Source: Bordetella parapertussis
Lineage (GTDB): Bacteria > Pseudomonadota > Gammaproteobacteria > Burkholderiales > Casimicrobiaceae
Length of the DNA: 64,000 bases
Direction: 5' to 3'
Assembly (NCBI GenBank): GCA_943331295.2
Contig: CALQLA020000015.1
Coordinates: 1 to 64,000 of the forward strand
Shown: positions 36,901 to 44,477 of the stretch, piece by piece
Numbering within the stretch: the stretch's first letter is position 1
Layout of the letters: each line of letters starts with the position of its first letter
Made by a program: the position numbers and the translations under genes
The notes under the pieces: model-generated
Seen by the model: the letters and a program-made list of their open reading frames with translations, nothing else
Told to the model about the DNA's origin: nothing
The model's database searches: none

Positions 36901-37415
36901 CGGTCGCCGCGGCGGCCGCGCGGTCGCTCTACCACCTGATGGCGATCAAGGACGAATACGAGGTGGCGCGGCTGTACACGGATGGCGCGTTCCAGGCGAA
37001 GCTCGCGGCGCAATTCGACGGCGACGTGACGCTGCAGTTCCACCTGTCGCCGCCGCTGTTCGCGCGCCGCGATCCGGCCACCGGGGTGCCGCGCAAATAC
37101 GCGTTCGGCCCGTGGATGCTGCCCGCGTTCCGCGGGCTGGCCGCGCTGCGCGGGCTGCGCGGCACGATGCTCTACGTGTTCGGCCACACCGCGGAACGGC
37201 GCCGCGAGCGCGCGCGGATCGGCGAATTCGAGGCGGTGCTCGCGCGCCTCGCCGCCGGCCTCGCCGCCGGCAACGCGGCCGTCGCGCTCGAGATCGCGCA
37301 GCTGCCGCTCGCGATCCGCGGCTTCGGCCACGTGAAGGAGCGCAACGCGGCCGTCGCCGAGGAGGAAATGACGGCGCTGCTCGCGGCGTTCGAGCAGCCG
37401 CCCGCCGCACGGTGA
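33975..37415 (+). CDS. Fused indolepyruvate ferredoxin oxidoreductase (IorA-IorB type)
   Basis: A 1146-residue 2-oxoacid:ferredoxin oxidoreductase in one chain. The N-terminal half has GYRGSPLGTYD near residue 50 and a TPP domain (GDGTYFHSG near 496, FNDAVAMTGGQ near 523). A ferredoxin-like cysteine cluster (CEGCGDCGEQSNC) lies near residue 634. The gamma-type domain starts near 710 (GIGGTGVITIG). These enzymes oxidatively decarboxylate aryl-pyruvates to aryl-acetyl-CoA. It starts 26 bases after the aldo/keto reductase, and is plausibly part of the same operon. A very long antisense frame across it is a codon-bias shadow. Confidence 0.92.
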   Translation: MPDRTVTLDDKYLVASGRIYLTGVQALVRLPMMQRQRDAAAGLNTAGFITGYRGSPLGTYDNALHAARAHLEAHQVTFQPGVNEDLAATAIWGTQQVPLYDDATVDGVFGIWYGKGPGVDRSTDVLKHANAAGTSAHGGVLLLAGDDHGCQSSTSAHQSEQVLIAAMIPVLNPATVEDYLDFGLIGIAMSRYAGCWVGFKTIAEAVESSATVDVSPDRVRIAIPVDHVLPPDGLGLRWPDPPLVQERRLHGPKMDAVLAFARANALDRLVLDPPAARLGIAATGKAYLDVRQAFDDLGIDDDRARALGIRLYKIGLSWPLEPVGARAFSAGLEEILVVEEKRAMVEDQLLKLLYALPQRPRVVGKRDEAGRVLLPSEGELSPAVVASAIAARLEGLHGALPWLAAPLARLQRLQRVADGSVAYPLRAPYFCSGCPHNTSTRVPEGSRALAGIGCHYLAIHMPRQTKTFTHMGGEGAAWIGQAPYLKQKHVFQNIGDGTYFHSGLLAIRAAATAGVNITYKILFNDAVAMTGGQAVDGNLTVPTITHQVLAEGARRVVVVADDPSKYDRGSGLAPGVTVRHRDELDAVQRELREVPGMTVLVYDQVCAAEKRRRRKRGKMPEPPERVFINAAVCEGCGDCGEQSNCVSIKPLETPLGRKRTIDQSACNKDYSCLKGFCPSFVTVRGAQVRRTASAPPGDDLPPPPAGAVPCNILVTGIGGTGVITIGALLGMAAHIEGKGCSVLDFTGMAQKNGAVTSHIRIAASPADLHAVRVSAGAADVVLGCDMTVAASPGSLSRMEPGRTRAVVNADVAPTAGFVGQPDMDMKTGPMRRALQAAAGSDGVDFVPATSLATALIGDSIATNLFLLGYAFQRGWIPVGSAAILQAIDINGTAVATSKAAFAWGRRAAQDLPAVAAQAGTAADPAAPPAPAGLDALVADRAARLVAYQDAAYAARYGQAVARLADAERRAGADDTPVAAAAARSLYHLMAIKDEYEVARLYTDGAFQAKLAAQFDGDVTLQFHLSPPLFARRDPATGVPRKYAFGPWMLPAFRGLAALRGLRGTMLYVFGHTAERRRERARIGEFEAVLARLAAGLAAGNAAVALEIAQLPLAIRGFGHVKERNAAVAEEEMTALLAAFEQPPAAR

Positions 37416-37483
37416 CCTGCCGGTGCATCCGCTCGACCTCGTCCATCAACGCGCAGGCCTCCGCCCACATCAGGTCGGCCGGG

Positions 37484-37945
37484 TTACGCACGGTCCTCGC
37501 GGCCGGCGTCGGTGGCGTTGGCGTCGATCCAAGCGAGAAGGCCGGCGAGATTCATCGCCCCCGACTGCCGGGCGACCTCGCGCCCGTTGCGAAACGCGAC
37601 GAGCGTCGGAATGCTGCGGATCGCGAACCGCCCGGCGAGCGCCTGCTGCGCCTCGGTGTCCACCTTCGCGAGGCGGACCCCCGGCGACAGCCGCGCGGCG
37701 GCCTGTTCGTAGGCCGGCGCCATGCTCCGGCACGGCCCGCACCACGGCGCCCAGAAGTCGACCACCAGCGGCAGGTCGTTCGACGCGACGTGGCGATCGA
37801 AATTGGCGGCGGTGAGCTCGAACGGCGCCCCGGTGAACAGCGGTGCCTTGCAACTGCCGCAGACGGCACCGCCGGACAGCCGCGAGCGCAGCACGCGATT
37901 GGTCGCGCTGCAGCGGGCACAGACTACGTGGACGGTGTCGGTCAT
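37484..37945 (-). CDS. trxC: Thioredoxin 2 (zinc-ribbon thioredoxin)
   Basis: A 153-residue cytoplasmic thioredoxin. The N-terminal zinc ribbon has CARC near residue 9 and CGSC near residue 29, and the thioredoxin domain has the WCGPC active site near residue 70 and the cis-Pro segment SIPTL near residue 111. This domain order identifies TrxC rather than TrxA. TrxC is usually induced by oxidative stress; no OxyR site was picked out here. Confidence 0.93.
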   Translation of the reverse strand: MTDTVHVVCARCSATNRVLRSRLSGGAVCGSCKAPLFTGAPFELTAANFDRHVASNDLPLVVDFWAPWCGPCRSMAPAYEQAAARLSPGVRLAKVDTEAQQALAGRFAIRSIPTLVAFRNGREVARQSGAMNLAGLLAWIDANATDAGREDRA

Positions 37946-38103
37946 CGGCGTTCCCCGGTCGATCGAGGGCGGCAGCGCCGCGCAGGATCGTTCACGTTTC
38001 CCGGTTGCCGCCCGCATCAGGAACGTGCGGGCAATGCGCCGCATTTCAAGGGTGCGCGAACCGCGCGCCGACTCCACGCCGCGATGCACTCACGGGGGTC
38101 CCT

Positions 38104-38736
38104 CTACCGCCCCATCTCCATGCACTGCGCGAGCGCCGCGCGCATTCGCGCGTTGGAAGGGCCGGGTGCCTCTTCGACCCAGCCGACGTTGCCTTTGTCG
38201 GTCACCGCGAACAGCCAAGACCTGTCGCCCGCGTACGCGCCTTGCGCGTTGCGCGCATCGACCTTCCCGCACGCGAACAGCCGCTCCGACCCGTCGTCGC
38301 ACTTGAGGCGCGCATAGCGCGTTGCGGAGAAGCGCGCGGCGTCGTCCTCCTTGTAGCGCTTCGCAAGCTCCTGCACCGCGGCCCTGCGCGCGCTGAGGAC
38401 CTGCTGCTCGTCCTCATCGATGAGCGAGCACTTGGGTTCCGGGGGCGGGGGCGGCGCCGGCTGGCCCTGCGTCTTCACCAGTTCGGCGGGCCGGCCGAAG
38501 ACCTCGCGATCGCCCGCCGGGTTGCTCCGGGGCACCAGCGGCAGCGCGGTCTCGCTGCTCGATTTCGGGCAGGGCGTGTCCTGGTAGCTCAGCTTGCCGT
38601 CCGCCGCCTTGCACCGAAACACCTCGGCGCCGGCAGGCGCCGCGAGCGCCGCCACCGCGAGCAGCGCGGCCGCCAGCATGCCCACGCGCCGGGGGGCGCG
38701 ACGCGAACGAGCGGAAGCGGCGAGTACGCAGTTCAT
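38104..38736 (-). CDS. Secreted DUF4124-domain protein
   Basis: A 210-residue exported protein with a signal peptide (AAPAGA cleavage near residue 35) followed by a DUF4124-type segment VFRCKAADGKLSYQDTPCP. A Pro-rich linker and a C-terminal part with CDDGSERLFACG and ALAQCMEMG complete it. ATG 38736 fits the signal peptide better than the longer frame. DUF4124 proteins are periplasmic and of unknown function. It is divergent from the iron-uptake genes and may share the Fur-controlled gap. Confidence 0.78.
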   Translation of the reverse strand: MNCVLAASARSRRAPRRVGMLAAALLAVAALAAPAGAEVFRCKAADGKLSYQDTPCPKSSSETALPLVPRSNPAGDREVFGRPAELVKTQGQPAPPPPPEPKCSLIDEDEQQVLSARRAAVQELAKRYKEDDAARFSATRYARLKCDDGSERLFACGKVDARNAQGAYAGDRSWLFAVTDKGNVGWVEEAPGPSNARMRAALAQCMEMGR

Positions 38737-38829
38737 GCAACCGATCTTAGTGCCGATAGCGAATCGGCGCCACTTGATGTACCCCACAATCGGCGCGGCG
38801 CGCGCGGCGGATCGGGTCGCGCCGACCCC

Positions 38830-38858
38830 TTGCAATTCTTAATGCGAATCGTTATCAT
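38830..38858 (+). promoter_or_regulatory. Fur-controlled promoter of the cupredoxin-FTR1 operon
   Basis: TTGCAA (38830-38835) and TATCAT (38853-38858) are 17 bases apart. A Fur box reading TGCGAAT-C-GTTATCA at 38843-38857 matches the TGATAAT-N-ATTATCA core at 11 of 14 positions and covers the spacer and -10 box, so Fe-Fur binding would block RNA polymerase. The ATG of the first gene lies about 25 bases further on. Confidence 0.8.
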
Positions 38859-38883
38859 TTGCACTCACCAACCGGATTCCGCC

Positions 38884-39222
38884 ATGAACCTGCGACCCTT
38901 CCTGCCCCTTTTCCTCGCCGTTTGCACCCTTGCCGCCACCGGCCCCGTCGCCGCCGCCGACCCCGAGGTGAAGATCGCGATCCGCGGCCACCGCTTCGTC
39001 CCGGACGAAGTCAGCATCCCCGCCGGCACCAAGGTCAAGCTCGTCATCAGCAACGAAGACGCCACGCCGGAAGAGTTCGAGAGCCACGAGTTGAACCGCG
39101 AGAAGGTGGTGCCGGCCAAGGGCACCGCCACGCTGTTCGTCGGGCCGCTGAAGCCGGGCCGCTACCCGTTCATCGGCGAATTCCACAAGGACACCGCCAA
39201 GGGCGTCCTGATCGCGAAATAG
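38884..39222 (+). CDS. Periplasmic cupredoxin-like iron-uptake protein (FtrB/EfeO-N type)
   Basis: A 112-residue protein with a signal peptide (PVAA cleavage near residue 24) and one cupredoxin domain. Candidate metal ligands are H in IRGHRF, E/H in EFESHELN and the Phe/Lys-rich EFHKDTAKG end. Single-domain proteins of this kind act with FTR1 permeases, oxidising or delivering ferrous iron. It is translated 7 bases upstream of the permease gene and sits behind a Fur-box promoter, which strongly supports an iron role. Confidence 0.85.
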   Translation: MNLRPFLPLFLAVCTLAATGPVAAADPEVKIAIRGHRFVPDEVSIPAGTKVKLVISNEDATPEEFESHELNREKVVPAKGTATLFVGPLKPGRYPFIGEFHKDTAKGVLIAK

Positions 39223-39229
39223 GCCCGCC

Positions 39230-40051
39230 ATGCTCGGCACCGCCCTCCTCGTCTTCCGCGAAGTCTTCGAAGCGGCGCTCGTCATCAGCATCGTCTTCGC
39301 CGCGACCCGCGGCGTCGCCGGGCGCGGGCGCTGGATCGGCGCCGGCATCGCTGCCGGCGTGCTGGGCGCGCTCGTCGTCGCCGCGTCGGCGGGCGTGATC
39401 GCCGAGGCGGCGAGCGGCTTCGGACACGAAGTGTTCAATGCCGGCGTGCTGCTGGCCGCCATCGTGATGATCGGCTGGCACGCGATCTGGATGGCGAGCC
39501 ACGGCCGCGAGATGGCGGCCCGGATGAACACGCTGGGCGCCTCGGTCACCGCCGGCGGGAGGCCGGCAACCGCGCTGCTCGCCGTGGTCGCGCTGGCCGT
39601 GCTGCGCGAAGGTTCCGAAGCGGTGCTGTTCCTCTACGCGCAGGCGGCCGGCGGCGCCGGCGCGCCGGGCCTGGCGGGCGGCGTCGCGCTGGGCATCCTG
39701 GCGGGCGCCGGCCTGGGGCTCGCGCTCTACTTCGGGCTGCTTCGCATCCCGATGCGGCACTTCTTCATCGCCACGAACTGGTTGTTGCTGCTCCTCGCCG
39801 CGGGCATGGCGTCGCAGGCGGCGCGCTTCCTCGTCCAGGCCGACCTCATCCCGTCGCTCGGATCGCAGTTGTGGGACACGTCGGCGCTGCTGTCGGACGA
39901 GTCGATCGTCGGCGCGACGCTGCACACGCTGGTCGGCTACGACGCGCGTCCGGCGGGCGTGCAGATCCTGTTCTACCTCGTCACCGGCGCGCTCATCGCG
40001 GCAGGGATGCGCATCCAGGGGCGGCCGGCGGCGCGGCCGGCCGCGGGCTGA
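39230..40051 (+). CDS. FTR1-family high-affinity iron permease
   Basis: A 273-residue inner-membrane protein with seven or so TM helices. It has the two REXXE-type iron motifs of the family: REVFE near residue 10 and REGSE near residue 125. It lies directly behind the cupredoxin gene. Bordetella/Brucella FtrABCD and EfeUOB systems have extra components (P19-like protein, ferredoxin-like membrane protein or peroxidase); none is adjacent here, so this is a minimal two-gene version. Confidence 0.9.
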   Translation: MLGTALLVFREVFEAALVISIVFAATRGVAGRGRWIGAGIAAGVLGALVVAASAGVIAEAASGFGHEVFNAGVLLAAIVMIGWHAIWMASHGREMAARMNTLGASVTAGGRPATALLAVVALAVLREGSEAVLFLYAQAAGGAGAPGLAGGVALGILAGAGLGLALYFGLLRIPMRHFFIATNWLLLLLAAGMASQAARFLVQADLIPSLGSQLWDTSALLSDESIVGATLHTLVGYDARPAGVQILFYLVTGALIAAGMRIQGRPAARPAAG

Positions 40052-40064
40052 GGCCACAGCCCCG

Positions 40065-40505
40065 CTAGCGCAGCGGGTCGTCGGACTCCCAGGGAATATC
40101 GTCCTGCCCGCGATGACGCGGATGGAAGTCCTGCAGCGCGAAGAGCTCGTCCCGCACCGCCTTCGGAAAGCCCTGCCGCTGCGATCGCGTCAGCACCAGC
40201 AGCTCGTCGAAGTACTCGTCGGTGGCTGCCGGATCCGGCCAGACCAGCGCGAGCGTGTTCGCGATCCGTCCGAACGCCCGCATCAGCGCCTGCGGCTGCA
40301 AATCCGGCGGCAGCGTCGCCGCCCACTCGCGCGTGCGCGGCAGCAACACGTTGGTCGGCTCGCCGCGGCTGCGCTTCTTGCGCTCCAGCGCCTCCAGCCG
40401 GGCATCGGATTCCGGATGGCGGCTCGTCGGCTCCGCCGCGACCGTGCTGGCCGCTCCGGCTTCTTCCTTCGGCGCCTTGGGTCCCAAGGTGCGATAGATC
40501 GACAT
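40065..40505 (-). CDS. Hypothetical cytoplasmic protein
   Basis: A 146-residue protein without signal peptide or TM segment. A charged, low-complexity N-terminal third precedes a helical part with LPRTREWAATLPPDLQP and DEYFDELLVLTRSQRQGFP, which looks conserved. I do not recognise the family. It converges on the iron permease gene with a 13-base gap. Confidence 0.6.
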   Translation of the reverse strand: MSIYRTLGPKAPKEEAGAASTVAAEPTSRHPESDARLEALERKKRSRGEPTNVLLPRTREWAATLPPDLQPQALMRAFGRIANTLALVWPDPAATDEYFDELLVLTRSQRQGFPKAVRDELFALQDFHPRHRGQDDIPWESDDPLR

Positions 40506-40691
40506 CGGTGCGTCTCCACTCCCGCGCGCGACGCGGACGACAGGGCCGCCGGCGATGGTCGTCGGCGCGGTCCACGCGATCAGCCGGCTTCGGCAACAAG
40601 ACGGCGGATTTCCGCAATTGATTCTACGATTATCCGGCGCCGCAAGGCTTGATCCAGCGCAACGTCTGCCGCCACAGCGGCGGCTGCGCAT

Positions 40692-41162
40692 TCAGCGCGG
40701 CCTCCACTCTCCTGCCTGGCGCTGCGCGGCCGCGATCTCCGCCGCGGTCATCGCGGCCGCGATCCGGCCACGGCTCTTCTGCGCGCGCTCGCGCATCGTC
40801 TGTTCCGCGGCCGTGAACCGCGCGATGGCCAGCGTGTACCACTTGTAGGCCTGCACGTAGTCCTGCGGGACGTCCTCGCCGGCGTGGTACAGCGCGCCCA
40901 GGTCGTACTGCGCGTCGGCGTCGCCCTTTTCCGCCAGCGCGCGCAGGAGGGGCAGTCCGATCGCCACGTCGCCCCGGTCGAAGGCTGCCGTCAGCGCGAT
41001 CCAGTCTTCCTTCGGCCCGGCCCACGCAGCGGCGGTCGCCACCGACGCGAGCAGGCACAGCGCGAGCGCCCGGCAGCGGCGCGAACGAGCGTGCCCGGGT
41101 CGCGCCCCGGTCGCCGCGACCGGGTCGCGCGGCGGAAGTTCAGAGGCCCGGCGGACGTCCAT
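40692..41162 (-). CDS. Secreted protein with a Sel1-like repeat
   Basis: A 156-residue protein. A probable signal peptide after an Arg-rich start ends near ATAAAWA (residue 47), followed by one or two Sel1/TPR-like units (GLPLLRALAEKGDADAQYDLGALY, VQAYKWYTLAIARF). Sel1 repeats mediate protein-protein contacts; the partner is unknown. The N-terminal 27 residues before the hydrophobic core are unusually long, so the true start may be further in. Confidence 0.65.
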   Translation of the reverse strand: MDVRRASELPPRDPVAATGARPGHARSRRCRALALCLLASVATAAAWAGPKEDWIALTAAFDRGDVAIGLPLLRALAEKGDADAQYDLGALYHAGEDVPQDYVQAYKWYTLAIARFTAAEQTMRERAQKSRGRIAAAMTAAEIAAAQRQAGEWRPR

Positions 41163-41303
41163 GCGCGATGGTAGCGCGCGGCACCGGCAGTGGCGACCCG
41201 GCCCCGCCCGCAGCGGCGGCGCCGGGCGTGACCGCCCGCGCCGGCAGTGCCCGTCGCTGCCACGGCACCCCCCGTGACATCGGCCCGCGCATCGGGCATC
41301 CTG

Positions 41304-41882
41304 ATGTTGTTTCTTGCTGTCGCCCCCCGCGCCGACCCATCCGCCGCGCGACCCGGCGTTCAGCTGCCCCTGCCCCGCCTGCCTTTGTCCCCGCTGCCTT
41401 TGTCCCCGCTGCCTTTGTCCCCGCTGCCTTTGCCCCCCCTGCCTTTGTCGCCCCTGCCGCCCAATCCGCTGCGCATCGACATCGACCCGCTGCGCGCCCG
41501 GCTGGATGCGCTCGCGGCCGCCGGCCGCACCGCCGACGGCGCGTGCTGCCGGCTCGCGGTCGAGCCCGGCTCGCTGCGGGCCTGGGGCCTCGCCGTGCGT
41601 CCGAAGACGCTGTGGATCGCGACCATCCCGGTGATCGTCGCGACCTGCCTCGCGTGGTCGGTCGCCCACGCGTTCGACCCGCAGGTCGCGGCGATCGCGC
41701 TCGCGTTCGTCGTCGCGCTGTCCGTGATGCTCCGCGGCGGCTGGCCGACCGCATGGCGCCTCGTGCGCGACCTGCCGCGCACGCCGCGCGGGCCGGAGCA
41801 GAACGCGCTGCTCTTCCGCACGGTAATGCTCGAGGTCGCGTACGGGATGCTGCTGGCGGTTGCGGCGTTGTGTGCGGCATGA
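41304..41882 (+). pseudogene. UbiA/MenA-type prenyltransferase remnant with VNTR-like N-terminus
   Basis: The frame encodes 192 residues. After a repetitive LPLSP stretch and a hydrophilic segment come LRAWGLAVRPKTLWIATIPV, typical of the first helix of MenA/UbiA prenyltransferases, and at the end FRTVMLEVAYGMLLAVAAL, typical of their last helices. The middle, with the two Asp-rich catalytic motifs (NDxxDxxxD-like), is missing. It therefore looks like an internally deleted, non-catalytic remnant. Family assignment is by eye; a novel small membrane protein is the alternative. Confidence 0.45.
41379..41453 (+). repeat. 15-bp in-frame tandem repeat, five copies
   Basis: Five consecutive 15-base units, the first three identical (CTGCCTTTGTCCCCG) and the last two slightly diverged, encode repeated Leu-Pro-Leu-Ser-Pro. 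Being a multiple of three, copy changes would keep the frame. Confidence 0.9.
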
Positions 41883-41910
41883 GGGGGATCATGCTCCGTG
41901 CGCGCGTGCA

Positions 41911-41942
41911 CCCGGGTTTCGCTGGTGCTCAACCCGGGCTGC
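41911..41942. repeat. REP-like element, second copy
   Basis: CCCGGGTTTCGCTGGTGCTC followed by AACCCGGGCTGC is a diverged copy of the palindrome at 42829 and of the arms at 16191-16284. It merges directly into the 18-bp tandem repeat that follows. Confidence 0.75.
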
Positions 41943-42025
41943 GACATCATTACGGGATGCGACGTCATTCCGGGGTGCGGCGTCATTCCTGGGTGCGGCA
42001 TCGTGCCGGGCCGCGACACCCACAA
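41936..42025. repeat. Degenerate 18-bp tandem repeat, five units
   Basis: Units start at 41936, 41954, 41972, 41990 and 42008 with the consensus GGGNTGCGNCRTCATTCC. The first unit begins inside the right end of the REP-like element. A short open frame across it (GC.VIPGCGVIPGC-like) is merely the repeat translated and has no ribosome-binding site. Confidence 0.75.
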
Positions 42026-42043
42026 ACGCGCTGACGCCCACAC

Positions 42044-42844
42044 ATGCCCATCCGACTCATCGCCTCCGACCTCGACGGCACGCTGCTGAAGGACGACGGC
42101 ACCGTCAGCCCGCGCACGCGCGCGGCGCTGGCGCGTGCCGCCGCGCTGGGCATCGCGATCGTGCTCGTCACCGGCCGGCCGCCGCGCTGGGTGCGCGACA
42201 TGCCGGCGCTGACCGGCGCGCACGCGGAGGTCGTCTGCGCCAACGGCGCGCTGCTCTACGACGTCGACGCGCACGCGATCATCGAGCACGCGCCGCTCTC
42301 GTGCGCGCTCGCGGTCGAACTGGTCGATGCGCTGCGCGCCACGGCGCGTGGCTCGACGTTCGCCTGCGAGATGGCGTTCCGCTTCGGCCGCGACACGGAC
42401 TACCAGCCGCGGATGCCGCCCGCCGACGAACTGGTCGGCGACGTGCGCGACATGGTCGCCGCGATCCCCGCGACCAAGCTGATCGTCCGCGACGACCTGA
42501 TCGAACACGACGCGCTCGTCGCCGCGGTCCGGCACGTGGTGCGCGGCCGCGCCGAGGTCACCCATTCGGGCTTCGGGATCGTCGAGATCTCGGCGCCGGG
42601 CGTGGACAAGGCACACGGTCTGCGGGCCGCATGCGCGCGGCACGGCGTCGCGCTCGCCGACACCGTCGCGTTCGGCGACATGCCCAACGACATCCCGATG
42701 CTGGTGCGCGCCGGCCTCGGCGTCGCGGTCGCCAACGCCCATGCCGACGTCCGCGCGATCGCCAACGAGATCACCGCATCGAACGAGGACGACGGCGTTG
42801 CCCGGGTCATCGAGCGGTTGTTGGGAAGCCGTAGCCCGGGTTGA
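42044..42844 (+). CDS. HAD-superfamily phosphatase, Cof type
   Basis: A 266-residue Cof/IIB hydrolase. Motif I is DLDGTLLKDDG near residue 9 (nucleophile Asp), motif II LVTGRPP near residue 42, motif III Lys in VDKAHGL near residue 187 and motif IV FGDMPNDIPML near residue 207. Such enzymes dephosphorylate sugar phosphates, FMN or related metabolites. The stop codon TGA and the last residues (SRSPG) are supplied by the REP-like element at 42829-42868. Confidence 0.9.
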   Translation: MPIRLIASDLDGTLLKDDGTVSPRTRAALARAAALGIAIVLVTGRPPRWVRDMPALTGAHAEVVCANGALLYDVDAHAIIEHAPLSCALAVELVDALRATARGSTFACEMAFRFGRDTDYQPRMPPADELVGDVRDMVAAIPATKLIVRDDLIEHDALVAAVRHVVRGRAEVTHSGFGIVEISAPGVDKAHGLRAACARHGVALADTVAFGDMPNDIPMLVRAGLGVAVANAHADVRAIANEITASNEDDGVARVIERLLGSRSPG

Positions 42845-42868
42845 GCGCCAGCGAAACCCGGGCTACGC
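42829..42868. repeat. REP-like palindrome supplying two stop codons
   Basis: CGTAGCCCGGGTT and AACCCGGGCTACG form 13-base perfect arms around GAGCGCCAGCGA. The TGA of the HAD gene (42842-42844) lies in its loop, and the TAG of the convergent amidase gene (42865-42863) lies in its right arm. In both transcripts it would form a hairpin at the extreme 3' end. Confidence 0.9.
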
Positions 42869-44302
42869 GGACGCAGCCAGCGCCGCGCAGTCGGGCGACC
42901 TGCGGGCGTGCGGATTCGCCGCCTCCAGCGCATGCGCCAGCTGCAGCACGCCGAACTCCTGCCGGTACCGCCCGACCACCTGCATGCCGACCGGCAGCCC
43001 GGCGGCGGTGAATGCGCACGGCACCGAGGCGGCCGGATGGCCCGTCGCCGAGATTCGCGTGCAGCTTCGCATCCAGTCGATGTAGCTCGCCATCGCCACG
43101 CCATTGATCGCGGTGACGTACGGCTCGGTCACCGGGAACGGCGGCACCTGGTTCACCGGCGCGACGAGGAACTCGTGGCGGCCGAGGAATTCGCGCAGCG
43201 CGTGGAACACCGCGGTCCGCGCCCGATGCGCGGCGACGATCGTGGCCGGCGCAAGCACGAACGCCTGCTCGATGTTCCATACCGCGGTGTCCTTCATCTC
43301 GTGCCGGTGCGCGTCGAGCAGGTGCCCGTGACGCTCGGCGAGCAGCACCGCGCGCAGCGTGTCGAACGCGAGGTCGGCGGCGGCGAGATCCGGCTCGGCT
43401 TCCGCGACGACGCAACCCAGCTCCCGCAGCAGCGCCACGCCGTGCTCCAGCGCGCTCGCCACCTCCGGATCGACCGGCAGCCCGCCCAGCGTGCGGCTCA
43501 CCGCGACGCGCACGCCGCGAAAGTCGCGGTCGAGCGGCGCGAGGAACTGCGCGGGATCCTCGGCGATCGTCAGCGGATCGCGCAGGTCGGTGCCGGCCAT
43601 CGCCGCCAGCAGGAACGCGGCGTCCGACGCCGTGCGGGCGAGCGGACCCAGCACCGACAGGCCCTGCCAGTTCTCGTCGCCCGGCCAGTCGGGCACGCGC
43701 GACGGACAGGGGCGCAAGCCGAAGATGTGGTTGAAGTTGCCGGGATTGCGCAGGCTGCCGCCCAAGTCCGAGCCGTCGGCGAACGGCAGCATCCGGGTCG
43801 CGACGGCGACCGCCGCGCCGCCCGACGACCCGCCGCAGGTCCGGCTCAAGTCCCACGGGTTGCGCGTGGCGCCGAAGATCGGGTTGAACGTCTGCGAGCC
43901 CATCGCGAACTCGGGCGTGTTGGTCTTGCCGACGATCACGAACCCGTGCGCGCGCAGCCGTTCGACCATCGCCGAGTCGTGGTCGGGCACCCAGTCGCGG
44001 TAGATCGGCGAGCCCAGCGTCGTGCGCATGCCCTGCACCGGCTCCATGTCCTTGATCGCGATCGGCATGCCCGCCCACGGCGACAGCGCCTCGCCGCGCG
44101 CGCGCCGGCCGTCGATGGCGGCCGCGGCGGCGCGCGCGCCGACGGGGCCGAGCGTCGGAATCGCATTGAGCACGGGATTCAAGGCGGCGATCTGCACGAG
44201 ATGCGCGTCGAGGAGTTCGACGGCGCTGATCGCGCGCGTGGCGAGTCCTTGCGCCTGCTCGCGCGCGGAAAGGAGGCAGAGCTCGGGGGTGACGTGAGGC
44301 AT
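42863..44302 (-). CDS. Amidase (amidase-signature family)
   Basis: A 479-residue Ser-cisSer-Lys hydrolase. Lys is in PIAIKDMEPV near residue 83, cis-Ser in CGGSSGGAAVAVA near residue 157 and the nucleophile Ser in DGSDLGGSLRNPG near residue 180. It hydrolyses amide bonds of small substrates; the exact amide is not deducible. It is convergent with the HAD gene and its stop codon lies within a REP-like element. ATG 44302 is used; the frame upstream has no better start. Confidence 0.9.
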   Translation of the reverse strand: MPHVTPELCLLSAREQAQGLATRAISAVELLDAHLVQIAALNPVLNAIPTLGPVGARAAAAAIDGRRARGEALSPWAGMPIAIKDMEPVQGMRTTLGSPIYRDWVPDHDSAMVERLRAHGFVIVGKTNTPEFAMGSQTFNPIFGATRNPWDLSRTCGGSSGGAAVAVATRMLPFADGSDLGGSLRNPGNFNHIFGLRPCPSRVPDWPGDENWQGLSVLGPLARTASDAAFLLAAMAGTDLRDPLTIAEDPAQFLAPLDRDFRGVRVAVSRTLGGLPVDPEVASALEHGVALLRELGCVVAEAEPDLAAADLAFDTLRAVLLAERHGHLLDAHRHEMKDTAVWNIEQAFVLAPATIVAAHRARTAVFHALREFLGRHEFLVAPVNQVPPFPVTEPYVTAINGVAMASYIDWMRSCTRISATGHPAASVPCAFTAAGLPVGMQVVGRYRQEFGVLQLAHALEAANPHARRSPDCAALAASA

Positions 44303-44477
44303 GGTCGCAGTCGGAGGTTGGCGCCGGAGCGGTGGCGATGCGCGGTCGCGGCGGCGCGCGTCCGGCGCGACGGCGCGGGGAATGCGGGGCGGCGCGCGAA
44401 GCAAATCGGTGCCGCAGTGACGCGCCGCCGCTCGCCGGGGTAGCATCAGGTCTTTGCGCCGCCTCTCCCCTGCAAGC

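Noticed and set aside
33912..37331. A 1139-codon open frame antisense to the IOR gene
   Set aside because: Extreme GC bias at third positions removes stop codons on the opposite strand. The predicted protein is Arg/Ala/Gly-rich low complexity, while the sense frame has full IOR motifs.
41379..42025. CRISPR-like array
   Set aside because: The repeats are 15 and 18 bases, contiguous, without spacers, and no cas genes are present.
41898..42089. Small Cys-rich peptide gene made of Pro-Gly-Cys repeats
   Set aside because: It is just the 18-bp degenerate tandem repeat read in one frame, with no ribosome-binding site.
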